Assembly (NCBI RefSeq): GCF_013127955.1 | Contig: NZ_CP053435.1 | Span: 5,555,001 to 5,619,000 of the forward strand | From: Spirosoma taeanense | Lineage (GTDB): Bacteria > Bacteroidota > Bacteroidia > Cytophagales > Spirosomataceae | Length of the DNA: 64,000 nucleotides | Reading direction: 5' to 3' | Part shown: positions 42,699 to 51,048 of the stretch, piece after piece | Layout of the letters: the number at the start of each line of letters is the position of its first letter | Numbering within the stretch: position 1 is the stretch's first letter | Notes under the pieces: model-generated | Seen by the model: only the letters and a program-made list of their open reading frames with translations | Database searches by the model: none | Told to the model about the DNA's origin: nothing | Position numbers and translations under genes: made by a program

Positions 42699-43942
42699 GA
42701 GTTTGTTTTCGTTGGATCGGCAATCCGGCCTACGAACAGTACGGTTCCCGATGCTTTTTCATGGATGACGAACACAAATGGCCGGTCGCACAGAATTGGG
42801 ACAGGCGCTGACGTGACCGAAACCCCACCCGTTGTTACGGCAGCTGCTTCGGTACCCTTCTCGTCAACCGCAACAAACGTGTTCTGTTTCACAAAGCTGA
42901 GCGTCAGCCCGCCGTTTGCATTCATCTTAGTGAAGTCAGCACGATCGGTAAACGCCGTTGGCATACCCATAGCACTTAGCACATTGTTCAACTTGACTTC
43001 GTAGTTTAACGTAAACTTAGGCAGGCCAATATCAATCTTGCCCATGGTCATGTCTTTCTGCAACTGGTTCCAGTCGGCGCTGGTTAAGGTGCTGGCCAGC
43101 GACTCAGCCGTAACATTCTGCGCGGGCAGCAATACGGTCATCGCAAATTTATCGGAGCCGTAGGGCAGTTCAAAGGCCATGAAGTTGGCACGACTGGTCC
43201 GGCGCAGCTCTGTATTGAGCCGCATCATTCGCACCGTTACCGACTGGCCCGAAGCCAGTTTAAACGGCGCATCGATAGTTTGACCCGGATTGAACTGCGT
43301 TTTCCAGTCACCCTTGAAATACAAAGCGTTCAGCAGGAACATAACATTGTTGGGCTGAATCTGGTCAATAACCTTCGGAATCTTACCATTGGTTTTCTGG
43401 CTGGCCCAGATGTTTATTTTGCCGACTGTAGCCGGGTCGTTGAAGTCCTGGGGCGACACTTCTGCGCTGAAAGTCTGTTTCAGAAGGTCCTGAAACGATG
43501 TCGCTACCTCAAACGTATTCCGGTACCAAACCGAGTTTGCCAGCGTCATCGTCACGCTCGGGTCCACGGCGGGCAGGTTCTGCATCAGGTTTTGATACGT
43601 CTGATTGGCTTCGGCCAGCGTCTGTGCGTCCAGTTTAAGCGTTTTCTGAATTTCCTGTGCCGTTTGTCCATTCGCTCCGTTCAGAAGCATGCCCAGCACA
43701 ATATGCAGGCTCAATGGCGAAATAAACACGTTTTTAGCCTGCCCGTCCTGCGCGATAACTCGATTGGCCAGATCAAATGCAAACTGGGTCGTCTGACTGG
43801 CAAAGGGTGCCGAGACGCGCAGTTCACCGGTTGCCGAATTAGGATTCGGCGTAGGCGTTACGGTTGAGTTCTTGCAGCTAAGCGCCATCAGCATAGAACC
43901 AGTTACGATGGCGGTTAACCTTACAAAAGGGTTCGTTTTCAT
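42695..43942 (-). CDS. Serpin-family protease inhibitor, predicted lipoprotein
   Basis: 415 residues with lipobox LMALSC (Cys23). The serpin fold is evident: NVFISPLSLHIVLGMLLNGANGQTAQEI, WASQKTNGKIPKVIDQIQPNNVMFLLNALYFKGDW, FTDRADFTKM, and the hinge KGTEAAAVTTGG. The reactive-centre loop continues VSVTSAPVPIL to CDRPFVFVIHEKASGTVLFVGRI. The loop after the hinge appears a few residues shorter than in alpha-1-antitrypsin, so the scissile bond cannot be assigned; small or hydrophobic residues predominate, suggesting an elastase-like target. Serpins trap serine or cysteine proteases. Anchoring at the cell surface or periplasm is predicted. Confidence 0.9.
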   Translation of the reverse strand: MKTNPFVRLTAIVTGSMLMALSCKNSTVTPTPNPNSATGELRVSAPFASQTTQFAFDLANRVIAQDGQAKNVFISPLSLHIVLGMLLNGANGQTAQEIQKTLKLDAQTLAEANQTYQNLMQNLPAVDPSVTMTLANSVWYRNTFEVATSFQDLLKQTFSAEVSPQDFNDPATVGKINIWASQKTNGKIPKVIDQIQPNNVMFLLNALYFKGDWKTQFNPGQTIDAPFKLASGQSVTVRMMRLNTELRRTSRANFMAFELPYGSDKFAMTVLLPAQNVTAESLASTLTSADWNQLQKDMTMGKIDIGLPKFTLNYEVKLNNVLSAMGMPTAFTDRADFTKMNANGGLTLSFVKQNTFVAVDEKGTEAAAVTTGGVSVTSAPVPILCDRPFVFVIHEKASGTVLFVGRIADPTKTNS

Positions 43943-44083
43943 ACTTTACAACGAGTTAGATTTTAAAAGCACAGCCGTGCCGGTAAAAATCAATCATGTT
44001 GTGAACAGGGTGACCTGACAGCCACAGGTTATTATTATGACTCTCAAACGGCGATAAAGTTCAAAACCTGGTCAGGGAATCAG

Positions 44084-44563
44084 CTACTTACAGGATGGGT
44101 GAGCCGTCCGTTGCCTACGCAGTAAGTCGACCAGTGGTTCGAAACCCGGTATCGTTTTTCCGTACTCGAACGTAACCCGATGCTTCTGGTCATTGAGCTG
44201 TAACTCAATGAATTCAGCTCCGCCATCGGCGCAGTCGGGGCAACCCAGCCGTTCGGGCTGCTGACGGAACGCATCGACGTTTGCCGCGGCTTTCAGTGCA
44301 CTCCAGTCGGCCTCATTAATCGTAAACTGGCAGGTTCGGATTGGATGCTGGTTCTGGGTGCGTGTAGCGCTTTGCGTTAAGGCGACGCTTGTGCCGTTGA
44401 TTACATATTCATGTACGCAGTACCCCGCACACATGCCGAACGACGTTCCCGTGCGGATTGTCAGGGCATCGGCGGACGCCTGCTCAGGTGTTGGTGTAAG
44501 CGCTGTATTCGTACAGTGGCCGAGCGCTACTGAGAAAATAAGTGCCACAACTAGCAGTTTCAT
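44084..44563 (-). CDS. Small lipoprotein with Cys-rich N-terminal motif
   Basis: 159 residues with lipobox VALGHC (Cys near 17). After it, IRTGTSFGMCAGYCVHEYVINGTS resembles the start of DUF6438-like proteins, followed by TINEADWSALKAAANVDAF and a Cys pair in LGCPDCADGG. No enzymatic motif is seen. It lies 11 nt after the anti-sigma/barrel gene and 141 nt before the serpin gene, so it belongs to the sigma-led transcript. Function unknown. Confidence 0.6.
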   Translation of the reverse strand: MKLLVVALIFSVALGHCTNTALTPTPEQASADALTIRTGTSFGMCAGYCVHEYVINGTSVALTQSATRTQNQHPIRTCQFTINEADWSALKAAANVDAFRQQPERLGCPDCADGGAEFIELQLNDQKHRVTFEYGKTIPGFEPLVDLLRRQRTAHPSCK

Positions 44564-44574
44564 AGCAGTACGGT

Positions 44575-46152
44575 CTAAAAGTGATAGTCAAGGCCAAAAC
44601 TCATACCCGCCGACGTTGGCTGGCTCCGCACCTGCGCGTTCGGCCGCGTGCCTGACCCTAATGTCGGCTGATAAAGACCCGCCAGCGAAGCCGACCACCG
44701 ACGCGAAGGGCGGTAGCGGAACCGGGCGCCCATAGAGGCAGCCCACGATACGGGTCGGTAAATACCGTCGCCGGGCGTAACCACCAGCTCATCACCAACG
44801 GTATTCCGAACAAAAATATTTGTTAACAAACCACCCAGTAGCGCTAGTCCTAGCCGTTTGCGGGGCCGTAGCTGATAGCCCACCTGAAAGGGAACCTGCA
44901 CGTATTGAAAGTCGTTTGTCAGCGACTGCCGCGTTTGTGCGTTGTAGTTCTGGATAACGTTTCGATCGTTTGGAGCCAGATTGCCGTACATGGACGAAGG
45001 ACTGTTGCTGGCCAGATTATTCGTTGAACTTTGCCGGAGCACACTGACGTAAAGATTCTCGGCGGCTGCCGGGTTGTTTGCTACTGCCTGAATGCTGGCA
45101 AACTGGGTCTGCGTCGGACTTTCGACCGTAGAGTGGCCGGCCAGATAACCAATGCCCGATTCAACCGACCAGTGTTCCGTCAGTTGAACGCCTGCGCCAG
45201 CCTGGTAAGCTACGGAGAAGTTTGGCCGACTGTTGACCGAAGGTTGAGCCATTGGCGCGGCATTTGAAACAAATGAGTTAGCCATTACCGATTGCGCCGG
45301 ACGTAACGCTACGGATGGGTTAAAAGCGCCTGGCATCATACTCACCGAGGCCCATAATTCCCGGCTTTCGCGCTTCAGTTGACTCATTTCCGGTTCAATA
45401 TCCAGCTCTGCGGGACGGAACCAGACAATCCGGTTGATTGGTCGTGGCTCACGCAGGTGCAGAGGAAGGTGTGCCAGTTGGTTAACTGTCAGCTCGCCTT
45501 GCTGATCAAAGTGTCTCATACCTGAAGTTGCCGACGCCGTACTAAACGCAATCGATGACATTCGGCTATCCGCCGGGAGCTTCGTCGCCAGTTGCGGTTC
45601 ATTTGCGTATGATGCGGTCGCAGCCCTGCTAACAGGGTGGGCTTTATCAGCCGCAAGAGTGGCTATCTGCGAGCTAAACTCACCCGTTGGCGTAAAGACC
45701 GGGGCAGTTGTCGCCGAATGATTACGCTTAGCAGACGACTGGTCGATAGATTTAACTTTCTTATTAGCTGCCGCAATCCTATCCGTGTTCTGTTCCTGAA
45801 CCGCCTGTTCGGACGCGTTTGTAGTTGGTTCCGTCGCCCGAGCTGGAGACGCGGCCATACGTTCAGTTTGATTGGCTGGGCGGTTCTGAGCTATAGACCG
45901 GCTGGGTGATTCCGGACTCATAACCCACCAGCCCACCAGCAGCAACGCCAGCGCAGCGGCCACTCCGACGCCCCATACCCACGGTCGGGACGAGGCCAGC
46001 CCCGTACCCCATAATGGCAGAATGCGTGGTCCATTGGACTCATCTAACCGACGCTCGACGGCATCCCACACGCGGGGCGGGGGCGTCTCGGCGGCCTCCT
46101 CAAAGGCTTTCTGCCAGAAATCGTCCGGTATGTTTTGCTCAAGCTCACTCAT
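44575..46152 (-). CDS. Dual-membrane anti-sigma-like protein: cytoplasmic N-terminus, one TM helix, C-terminal outer-membrane barrel
   Basis: 525 residues from ATG 46152; a longer reading from 46254 is not supported. The N-terminal 40 residues (IPDDFWQKAFEEAAETPPPRVWDAVERRLDE) look like anti-sigma N-termini of Bacteroidota. A single membrane helix lies at about 58-78 (WVWGVGVAAALALLLVGWWV), followed by a Ser/Thr/Ala/Gln-rich linker of about 170 residues. A C-terminal barrel region ends SAGMSFGLDYHF with a terminal Phe. The gene overlaps the sigma-factor gene by eight bases. This matches the dual membrane-spanning anti-sigma (Dma) architecture reported in Bacteroides thetaiotaomicron, where Dma1 regulates vesiculation through its sigma factor. 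Sequence-level homology to Dma1 was not tested. Confidence 0.7.
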   Translation of the reverse strand: MSELEQNIPDDFWQKAFEEAAETPPPRVWDAVERRLDESNGPRILPLWGTGLASSRPWVWGVGVAAALALLLVGWWVMSPESPSRSIAQNRPANQTERMAASPARATEPTTNASEQAVQEQNTDRIAAANKKVKSIDQSSAKRNHSATTAPVFTPTGEFSSQIATLAADKAHPVSRAATASYANEPQLATKLPADSRMSSIAFSTASATSGMRHFDQQGELTVNQLAHLPLHLREPRPINRIVWFRPAELDIEPEMSQLKRESRELWASVSMMPGAFNPSVALRPAQSVMANSFVSNAAPMAQPSVNSRPNFSVAYQAGAGVQLTEHWSVESGIGYLAGHSTVESPTQTQFASIQAVANNPAAAENLYVSVLRQSSTNNLASNSPSSMYGNLAPNDRNVIQNYNAQTRQSLTNDFQYVQVPFQVGYQLRPRKRLGLALLGGLLTNIFVRNTVGDELVVTPGDGIYRPVSWAASMGARFRYRPSRRWSASLAGLYQPTLGSGTRPNAQVRSQPTSAGMSFGLDYHF

Positions 46153-46735
46153 TTCGTAGTCGTTGTTCGTATGAATAGTTGGCTGCGATCCGTCCGTCCG
46201 CAGTACGACTATCCGATTGTAATTTTTGTTGCAGCAGACCCCGTGCCCGGGCATACTGCGATTTTGATGTCCCCTCGGCGATGTCGAGCATCTCGGCTAT
46301 CTCCAGGTGATTATAGCCTTCAATGGCATACAGGTTAAACACCGTTCGGCAACCCGGCGGCAGTTCCTGAATCAGTTGCAGCAGGTACTGATAGTTCAGC
46401 GTGGGCAGGCTTTCATCTGCCTGCGGCAGCACCGGACCCAACTCCTGTACGTCGGCTGTGTGCTCCCACGGCTTCTGTTTACGTAAATGTTTCAGGGCCG
46501 TGTTGATCACAATGCGTTTCAGCCAGGCTTCAAGAGGACACTCGAATCGAAACGATTCGATGTGCCGGTAAATCTTTACGAACGAATCCTGCAGAACGTC
46601 TTCGGCTTCGTCAGGATCACGAACGTATCGTTTGCAGACCACAAAGAGCTTCCCGGCAAACCGCTCGTAGAGCTGTCGCTGCACAATCCGATCCCCTCGT
46701 CGGCATCCTTCGACTAATGCGTATTCATCCTGCAT
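46145..46735 (-). CDS. ECF-type RNA polymerase sigma factor
   Basis: A 196-residue sigma-70-family factor. Region 2 runs from about 8 to 90 (RRGDRIVQRQLYERFAGKLFVVCKRYVRDPDEAEDVLQDSFVKIYRHI, then AWLKRIVINTALKHLRKQK). Region 4 lies at about 120-170 (LIQELPPGCRTVFNLYAIEGYNHLEIAEMLDIAEGTSKSQYARARGLL). A basic tail follows. Its gene overlaps the anti-sigma/barrel gene, which predicts coupled synthesis. The upstream region carries TCGTTTCCAAC-19-TCTTT, also present before the LVIVD gene, which suggests autoregulation. Confidence 0.93.
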   Translation of the reverse strand: MQDEYALVEGCRRGDRIVQRQLYERFAGKLFVVCKRYVRDPDEAEDVLQDSFVKIYRHIESFRFECPLEAWLKRIVINTALKHLRKQKPWEHTADVQELGPVLPQADESLPTLNYQYLLQLIQELPPGCRTVFNLYAIEGYNHLEIAEMLDIAEGTSKSQYARARGLLQQKLQSDSRTADGRIAANYSYEQRLRNE

Positions 46736-46752
46736 ATCAACGTTGACAGAAA

Positions 46753-46787
46753 AAAGACCCTTCCATAAGGGAAACGGTTGGAAACGA
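46753..46787 (-). promoter_or_regulatory. ECF-type promoter motif upstream of the sigma-factor gene
   Basis: Minus strand: TCGTTTCCAAC (46787-46777), 19 nt, TCTTT (46757-46753), 18 nt before the start codon. Identical elements and spacing occur at 41715-41681. This is the only other copy found by eye in the window. Confidence 0.6.
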
Positions 46788-46878
46788 GGTAAAAAATTTT
46801 CGAAAAGCCCTTTCCTACGGTAAAGATTAGTATTTTTTCTACCTGTAGTTTTGATAAACCGTCATTAGGTATTTATAT

Positions 46879-47751
46879 ATGAATCGTCGCGATGCGCTAC
46901 GCTATTCATTGGGGACCGGTTTAGCCGTACTGTCTTATCCGGCACAGGCGGCTATTAACAACCGGGAATGGCTTAGTTTAAAGAGCCGGTTCAGGATTGG
47001 TGCCTGCGATTGGTCTATTGGGCCTGCGGGCGATAGCAACGCCTTTGCGGTGGCTAAACAGATTGGCCTCGACGGTGTGCAGGTAAGTCTGAACACACGA
47101 ACTGACACCGAACATCTGCGCCGGGCGACTATGCAACAGCAGGTTAAACAGGCGGCTCAGCGGGCTGGCGTTGCCATCAGCGGACTGGCTATCGGTTTAC
47201 TAAACGAAATCCCTTACAAATCTGATCCGCGCACCGAAGCCTGGGTAGCCGACAGTGTCGACGTCGCCAAGGCGTTGGGCGTAAAAAACGTTTTACTGGC
47301 ATTTTTCTCGAACAACGACCTTCGAAATGACCCTAAAGGCACGCAGGTGGTCATTGACCGGCTGAAGATGGTAGCGCCCAAAGCCGAAAAAGCCGGCGTA
47401 GTATTGGGCATCGAGTCGTGGCTTTCGGCGCCAGAGCATGTGGCCATTCTGGACGCCGTTGGCTCTCCGGCCGTAAAAGTTTATTATGACGTCTGCAACT
47501 CAACGGTCATGGGATACGACATCTTCAAGGAAATCCGGGCGTTGGGTAAAGACCGTATCTGTGAGGTTCACCTGAAAGAAAACGGCCACTTACTGGGCAA
47601 AGGCGACGTAGATTTAGTGGAAGTTCGGCAGGCGTTAGACGACATTGGGTATGAGGGCTGGCTGCAGCTGGAAGGAGCGGTGCCCGCCGGAAAGCCCATG
47701 CTGGAAAGTTATATTGAGAACAACCGGACCGTTCGGGCGATATTTGGTTGA
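46879..47751 (+). CDS. Sugar-phosphate isomerase/epimerase-like TIM-barrel protein
   Basis: A 290-residue exported protein: the N-terminus MNRRDALRYSLGTGLAVLSYPAQAA resembles a Tat-type or Sec signal. The xylose-isomerase-like TIM barrel follows (RIGACDWSIGPAGDSNAFAVAKQIGLDGVQVSL, GIESWLSAPEHVAILDAVGSPAVKVYYDVCNS, EVHLKENGHLLGKGDVDLVEVRQAL). Glu and His residues in IESW and EVHLKE are likely metal ligands. It is paired with the downstream PVC-type cytochrome/propeller gene, a combination seen in sugar or polyol oxidation gene sets of Bacteroidota and Planctomycetota. Substrate unknown. Confidence 0.8.
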   Translation: MNRRDALRYSLGTGLAVLSYPAQAAINNREWLSLKSRFRIGACDWSIGPAGDSNAFAVAKQIGLDGVQVSLNTRTDTEHLRRATMQQQVKQAAQRAGVAISGLAIGLLNEIPYKSDPRTEAWVADSVDVAKALGVKNVLLAFFSNNDLRNDPKGTQVVIDRLKMVAPKAEKAGVVLGIESWLSAPEHVAILDAVGSPAVKVYYDVCNSTVMGYDIFKEIRALGKDRICEVHLKENGHLLGKGDVDLVEVRQALDDIGYEGWLQLEGAVPAGKPMLESYIENNRTVRAIFG

Positions 47752-47755
47752 AATT

Positions 47756-47822
47756 CCCCGGTCTCGATTTATAAAATCGGGGCCAGACTTGAAATTTCTG
47801 GCTCCGGGCTAAGGCACCGGAG
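47756..47822 (+). other. Three consecutive hairpin-forming repeats between the epimerase and PVC-type gene
   Basis: CCCCG (47756-47760)/CGGGG (47778-47782), CCAGA (47783-47787)/TCTGG (47797-47801) and CTCCGG (47802-47807)/CCGGAG (47817-47822) follow one another in an 87-bp gap. There is no T tract. They may slow 3' decay or tune downstream expression rather than terminate. Confidence 0.4.
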
Positions 47823-47838
47823 CAATTAAAAAGACACG

Positions 47839-50800
47839 ATGAGAACAACCTTTTCTTTTTCTGCTTTTCCGCTGGTGTTAACAACCGGCTTTGTGCTTCT
47901 GGCTGCGCAGGTCATGCAACCCGTAAAGCAGGACATTCGGTCGGCTCCGGCGGATGAACCGATGCGGCAGCATAGCGCCGTGGTAGGTAATGATTCGACC
48001 CGGCTGTATTTACCCGACGACCTCGAAGCCACGCTTTGGGCCGAGGCCCCCATGTTTTATAACCCAACCAACATGGATATTGACGTACGGGGGCGGGTCT
48101 GGATTACCGAAGCGGTCAATTACCGCAAGTTCAACAACAAACCCGAAGAGCGGCTGAACCACCCCGAAGGCGAACGTATTGTGATTCTGCAGGATACGAA
48201 CGGCGACGGTAAAGCTGACGACAGCAAGGTCTTTGTAACTGACCCAGATCTGGTTTCGCCCCTTGGTATTGCCGTTGTTGGCAATAAGGTGATTGTGTCA
48301 TGTTCGCCCAATCTGGTCGTGTATACGGACGAAAACGGCGATGATAAACCCGACCGGAAAGAGGTTATGCTAACCGGCTTTGGCGGGTTAGACCACGATC
48401 ATGCCCTTCATGCGGTCGTTGTCGGGCCGGATGGTAAATACTACTTCAACACGGGCAATGCCGGCCCGCACGTTGTGACGGACAAAGATGGCTGGACGCT
48501 CCGGTCGGGTAGCCTGTACGTTGGTGGAACCCCTCATAACAAAATCAATCACGGCAATCAGGTCAGCGACGATGGGCGCGTCTGGACGGGTGGTATGGCG
48601 CTACGCATCAATCCGGACGGCTCCCGGCTGAAGGTGATGGCGCATAATTTCCGCAACAACTACGAAACCGCGCTCGACTCGTACGGAAATATGTGGCAGA
48701 ACGACAATGACGATCAGGTTGTTGCCTGTCGCACGAGCTGGCTGATGGAAGGCGCCAATGCCGGGTACTTTAGCAGCGATGGCACCCGCTACTGGCAGGC
48801 CGACCAGCGCCCCGGACAGACGATTCCAACCGCCCACTGGCACCAGGACGATCCGGGCGTTTTACCAGTTGGTGACATCACCGGCGCGGGTTCGCCCACG
48901 GGTATTGTTGTTTACGAAGGTGATGAACTGGGGCCGCAGTACCGGGGCATGTTACTGAGCGCCGAAGCGGGCCGGAACGTAATCTTTGGGTATAAACCCG
49001 AGCCGTGGGGCGCGGGTTACCGACTGCCCCGCACGGATCTCATCAGTACCTTTCCAAAGGTTGATGAGAACTACAAATGGAACGACATTGACAGCGATAC
49101 CCGTAAGTGGTTCCGGCCGAGCGACGTAGCAGTTGGTACAGATGGCGCGCTGTACATTGCCGACTGGTATGATCCGGTTGTGGGTGGCCATCAGATGCAG
49201 GACCGTAAAGGCTATGGCCGCATTTACCGCATTACGCCCAAAGGAAAACGGCTCCGGTCGCCCCGAATCGACCTGAACACAACCGCCGGACAGATGGCCG
49301 CCTTTCTTAGCCCGGCTGTTAACGTTCGGGCGCTGGGCTTTGAAGCCTTGAAAGAGCAGGGTGAAAAAGTTATCGAACCGGTAATGGCCTTGCTGTCGTC
49401 ACCGAATCCATATCACCGGGCGCGGGCTATCTTCCTGCTGGCTCACCTGGGTGCCGAAGGGCAATTTGAGGTAGAGCGATTGCTGAAAGCCAGCGACGCG
49501 CCCGTACGTATTACGGCCTTGAGAGCTCTGCGGAGCATCACTCCCGAAAATTCAAAGTCAAATCCGGGCCTGACAGCCTCGCAGAAAGCGTTATTGCCCT
49601 TGCTGGGTAATCTGGCTACTGATCCCAATGCAGCCGTTCGGCGCGAAGTGGCCGTGGCTCTGCGCGACATTCCTTACGCCGATTGCCGGTTCATGCTGCT
49701 GAACCTGGTGAAGGGTTACGACGGGCAGGACCGTTATTACCTGACCGCACTTGGTGAGGCTGCTGATGGCAAGGAAGAAGCTTTATTTGCGGACCTCCGC
49801 CCTACCCTGCCCGCCGACCCCCTGAAGTGGGATCAGCGAACGGCTAATCTCATCTGGGAACTACACCCGCCCTCAGCGGTGAGCCTGCTAAAAAAGCGCG
49901 CCGAGGCATCGACGCTCTCAGCGGATGCCCGGCGGCAAGCCGTGGTTGCATTAGGCTTTATCAAAAGTCAGGCCGCTGCTCAGGCAATGATGGATCTGGT
50001 CAAATCAGACAATGGGTCGATTGCGGAGCAGGCCAAGTACTGGACTGGCTTCCGGCGGGGCAACGACTGGGCAACCCTTGTGAAGTGGGAAGAGGTAATG
50101 CCCACAAAAGTGTCGGCTGAGGAGCAGAAGATGCTGGCCAAGCGGCAGATTCTGCTGGATGAGTATAAGAGCGATTCCGAAAAACGTAAAGTCGCCATTG
50201 AAATGTCGCGGGATGTAGAGGGGGCCAAATTGCTGATCGGGTTAGCGGCTGATGATAAGCTATCGGAAGATTTGATTAAAGCGGCCGGTCCCGGTATACG
50301 CACCAATACGGACCAGACTGTTCGGACGATGGGCAAAGAATACTTTCCCTGGAAGCCTAAACCTGAACCGACAACCACTACCGTTACAACCACAAGCACT
50401 CCGACCGAAGCCCCTACGGTAGCATCAACCGTAGCGTCAACCGACACCAAAGCGCCGGTTGTGCCCTCCAGCAGCACGAACGTTGATGCTGCAGTTGCGC
50501 AGATTGCGGCCCTAACCGGTAATCAACAAAAAGGAATGAGCGTGTTTAAGGCCAGTTGCACAACCTGTCACCGATACGGGCAGCAGGGAAACGATATTGG
50601 CCCCGATTTGACGATGATTCACCAGAAGTTTGATAAGAATAGCCTGCTCGATGCCATTGTGCATCCCAGCGCGGGCCTTGCGTTTGGATACGAACCCTGG
50701 CTGGTGACGACAAAAAGCGGTCAGGCTTATTACGGCTTACTCGTTAGCGACAACGCACAGGCGCTGGTGATAAAAGGCGTAACGGGCCAGAAACACACTA

Positions 50801-50922
50801 TCCCGGCAGATAATGTGAACACCCGTCGGCAGTACAAGAAAAGCCTGATGCCGGAGCCTTCATCCATGGGCCTGAGCCAGCAGCAAATCGCTGATCTGGC
50901 GGCTTATTTATTGAAGCAATAG
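47839..50922 (+). CDS. PVC-type protein: beta-propeller dehydrogenase-like, HEAT repeats and cytochrome c domain
   Basis: A 1027-residue exported protein (signal peptide about 1-25). A propeller-like sugar/alcohol-dehydrogenase-type domain spans about 50-470 (MDIDVRGRVWITEAVNYRKF, DTNGDGKADDSKVFVTD, GLDHDHALHAVVVGPDGKYYFN, YIADWYDPVVGGHQM). HEAT-like repeats at about 475-750 and a Pro/Thr-rich linker at about 835-880 follow. A C-terminal cytochrome c domain has heme motif CTTCH (Cys907-His911) and an axial-ligand candidate in KKSLMPEPSSMG. Such proteins are thought to oxidise sugars or related compounds in the periplasm with electrons passed to the c-type heme. It is the second gene of a pair with the TIM-barrel isomerase. 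Substrate not known. Confidence 0.85.
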   Translation: MRTTFSFSAFPLVLTTGFVLLAAQVMQPVKQDIRSAPADEPMRQHSAVVGNDSTRLYLPDDLEATLWAEAPMFYNPTNMDIDVRGRVWITEAVNYRKFNNKPEERLNHPEGERIVILQDTNGDGKADDSKVFVTDPDLVSPLGIAVVGNKVIVSCSPNLVVYTDENGDDKPDRKEVMLTGFGGLDHDHALHAVVVGPDGKYYFNTGNAGPHVVTDKDGWTLRSGSLYVGGTPHNKINHGNQVSDDGRVWTGGMALRINPDGSRLKVMAHNFRNNYETALDSYGNMWQNDNDDQVVACRTSWLMEGANAGYFSSDGTRYWQADQRPGQTIPTAHWHQDDPGVLPVGDITGAGSPTGIVVYEGDELGPQYRGMLLSAEAGRNVIFGYKPEPWGAGYRLPRTDLISTFPKVDENYKWNDIDSDTRKWFRPSDVAVGTDGALYIADWYDPVVGGHQMQDRKGYGRIYRITPKGKRLRSPRIDLNTTAGQMAAFLSPAVNVRALGFEALKEQGEKVIEPVMALLSSPNPYHRARAIFLLAHLGAEGQFEVERLLKASDAPVRITALRALRSITPENSKSNPGLTASQKALLPLLGNLATDPNAAVRREVAVALRDIPYADCRFMLLNLVKGYDGQDRYYLTALGEAADGKEEALFADLRPTLPADPLKWDQRTANLIWELHPPSAVSLLKKRAEASTLSADARRQAVVALGFIKSQAAAQAMMDLVKSDNGSIAEQAKYWTGFRRGNDWATLVKWEEVMPTKVSAEEQKMLAKRQILLDEYKSDSEKRKVAIEMSRDVEGAKLLIGLAADDKLSEDLIKAAGPGIRTNTDQTVRTMGKEYFPWKPKPEPTTTTVTTTSTPTEAPTVASTVASTDTKAPVVPSSSTNVDAAVAQIAALTGNQQKGMSVFKASCTTCHRYGQQGNDIGPDLTMIHQKFDKNSLLDAIVHPSAGLAFGYEPWLVTTKSGQAYYGLLVSDNAQALVIKGVTGQKHTIPADNVNTRRQYKKSLMPEPSSMGLSQQQIADLAAYLLKQ

Positions 50923-50939
50923 CAAAACAATGAGTGGTT

Positions 50940-50978
50940 AGCCCCGACTTCCGGCCGGAAGTCGGGGCTTTCTTTTTG
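50940..50978 (+). terminator. Terminator after the PVC-type gene
   Basis: A perfect 30-bp GC-rich palindrome (50940-50969) is followed by TTCTTTTTG. It closes the epimerase-PVC pair. Confidence 0.88.
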
Positions 50979-51048
50979 TGGAAAACTAAACCCTTGCGCA
51001 TCGAAAGAGGTCAATGAACTAGTGATTGCCTGACTTACCCACCCCACT

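Noticed and set aside
47756-47822. Intrinsic terminator between the isomerase and PVC-type gene
   Set aside because: Hairpins are present but no T tract follows, so they are listed only as structured spacer.
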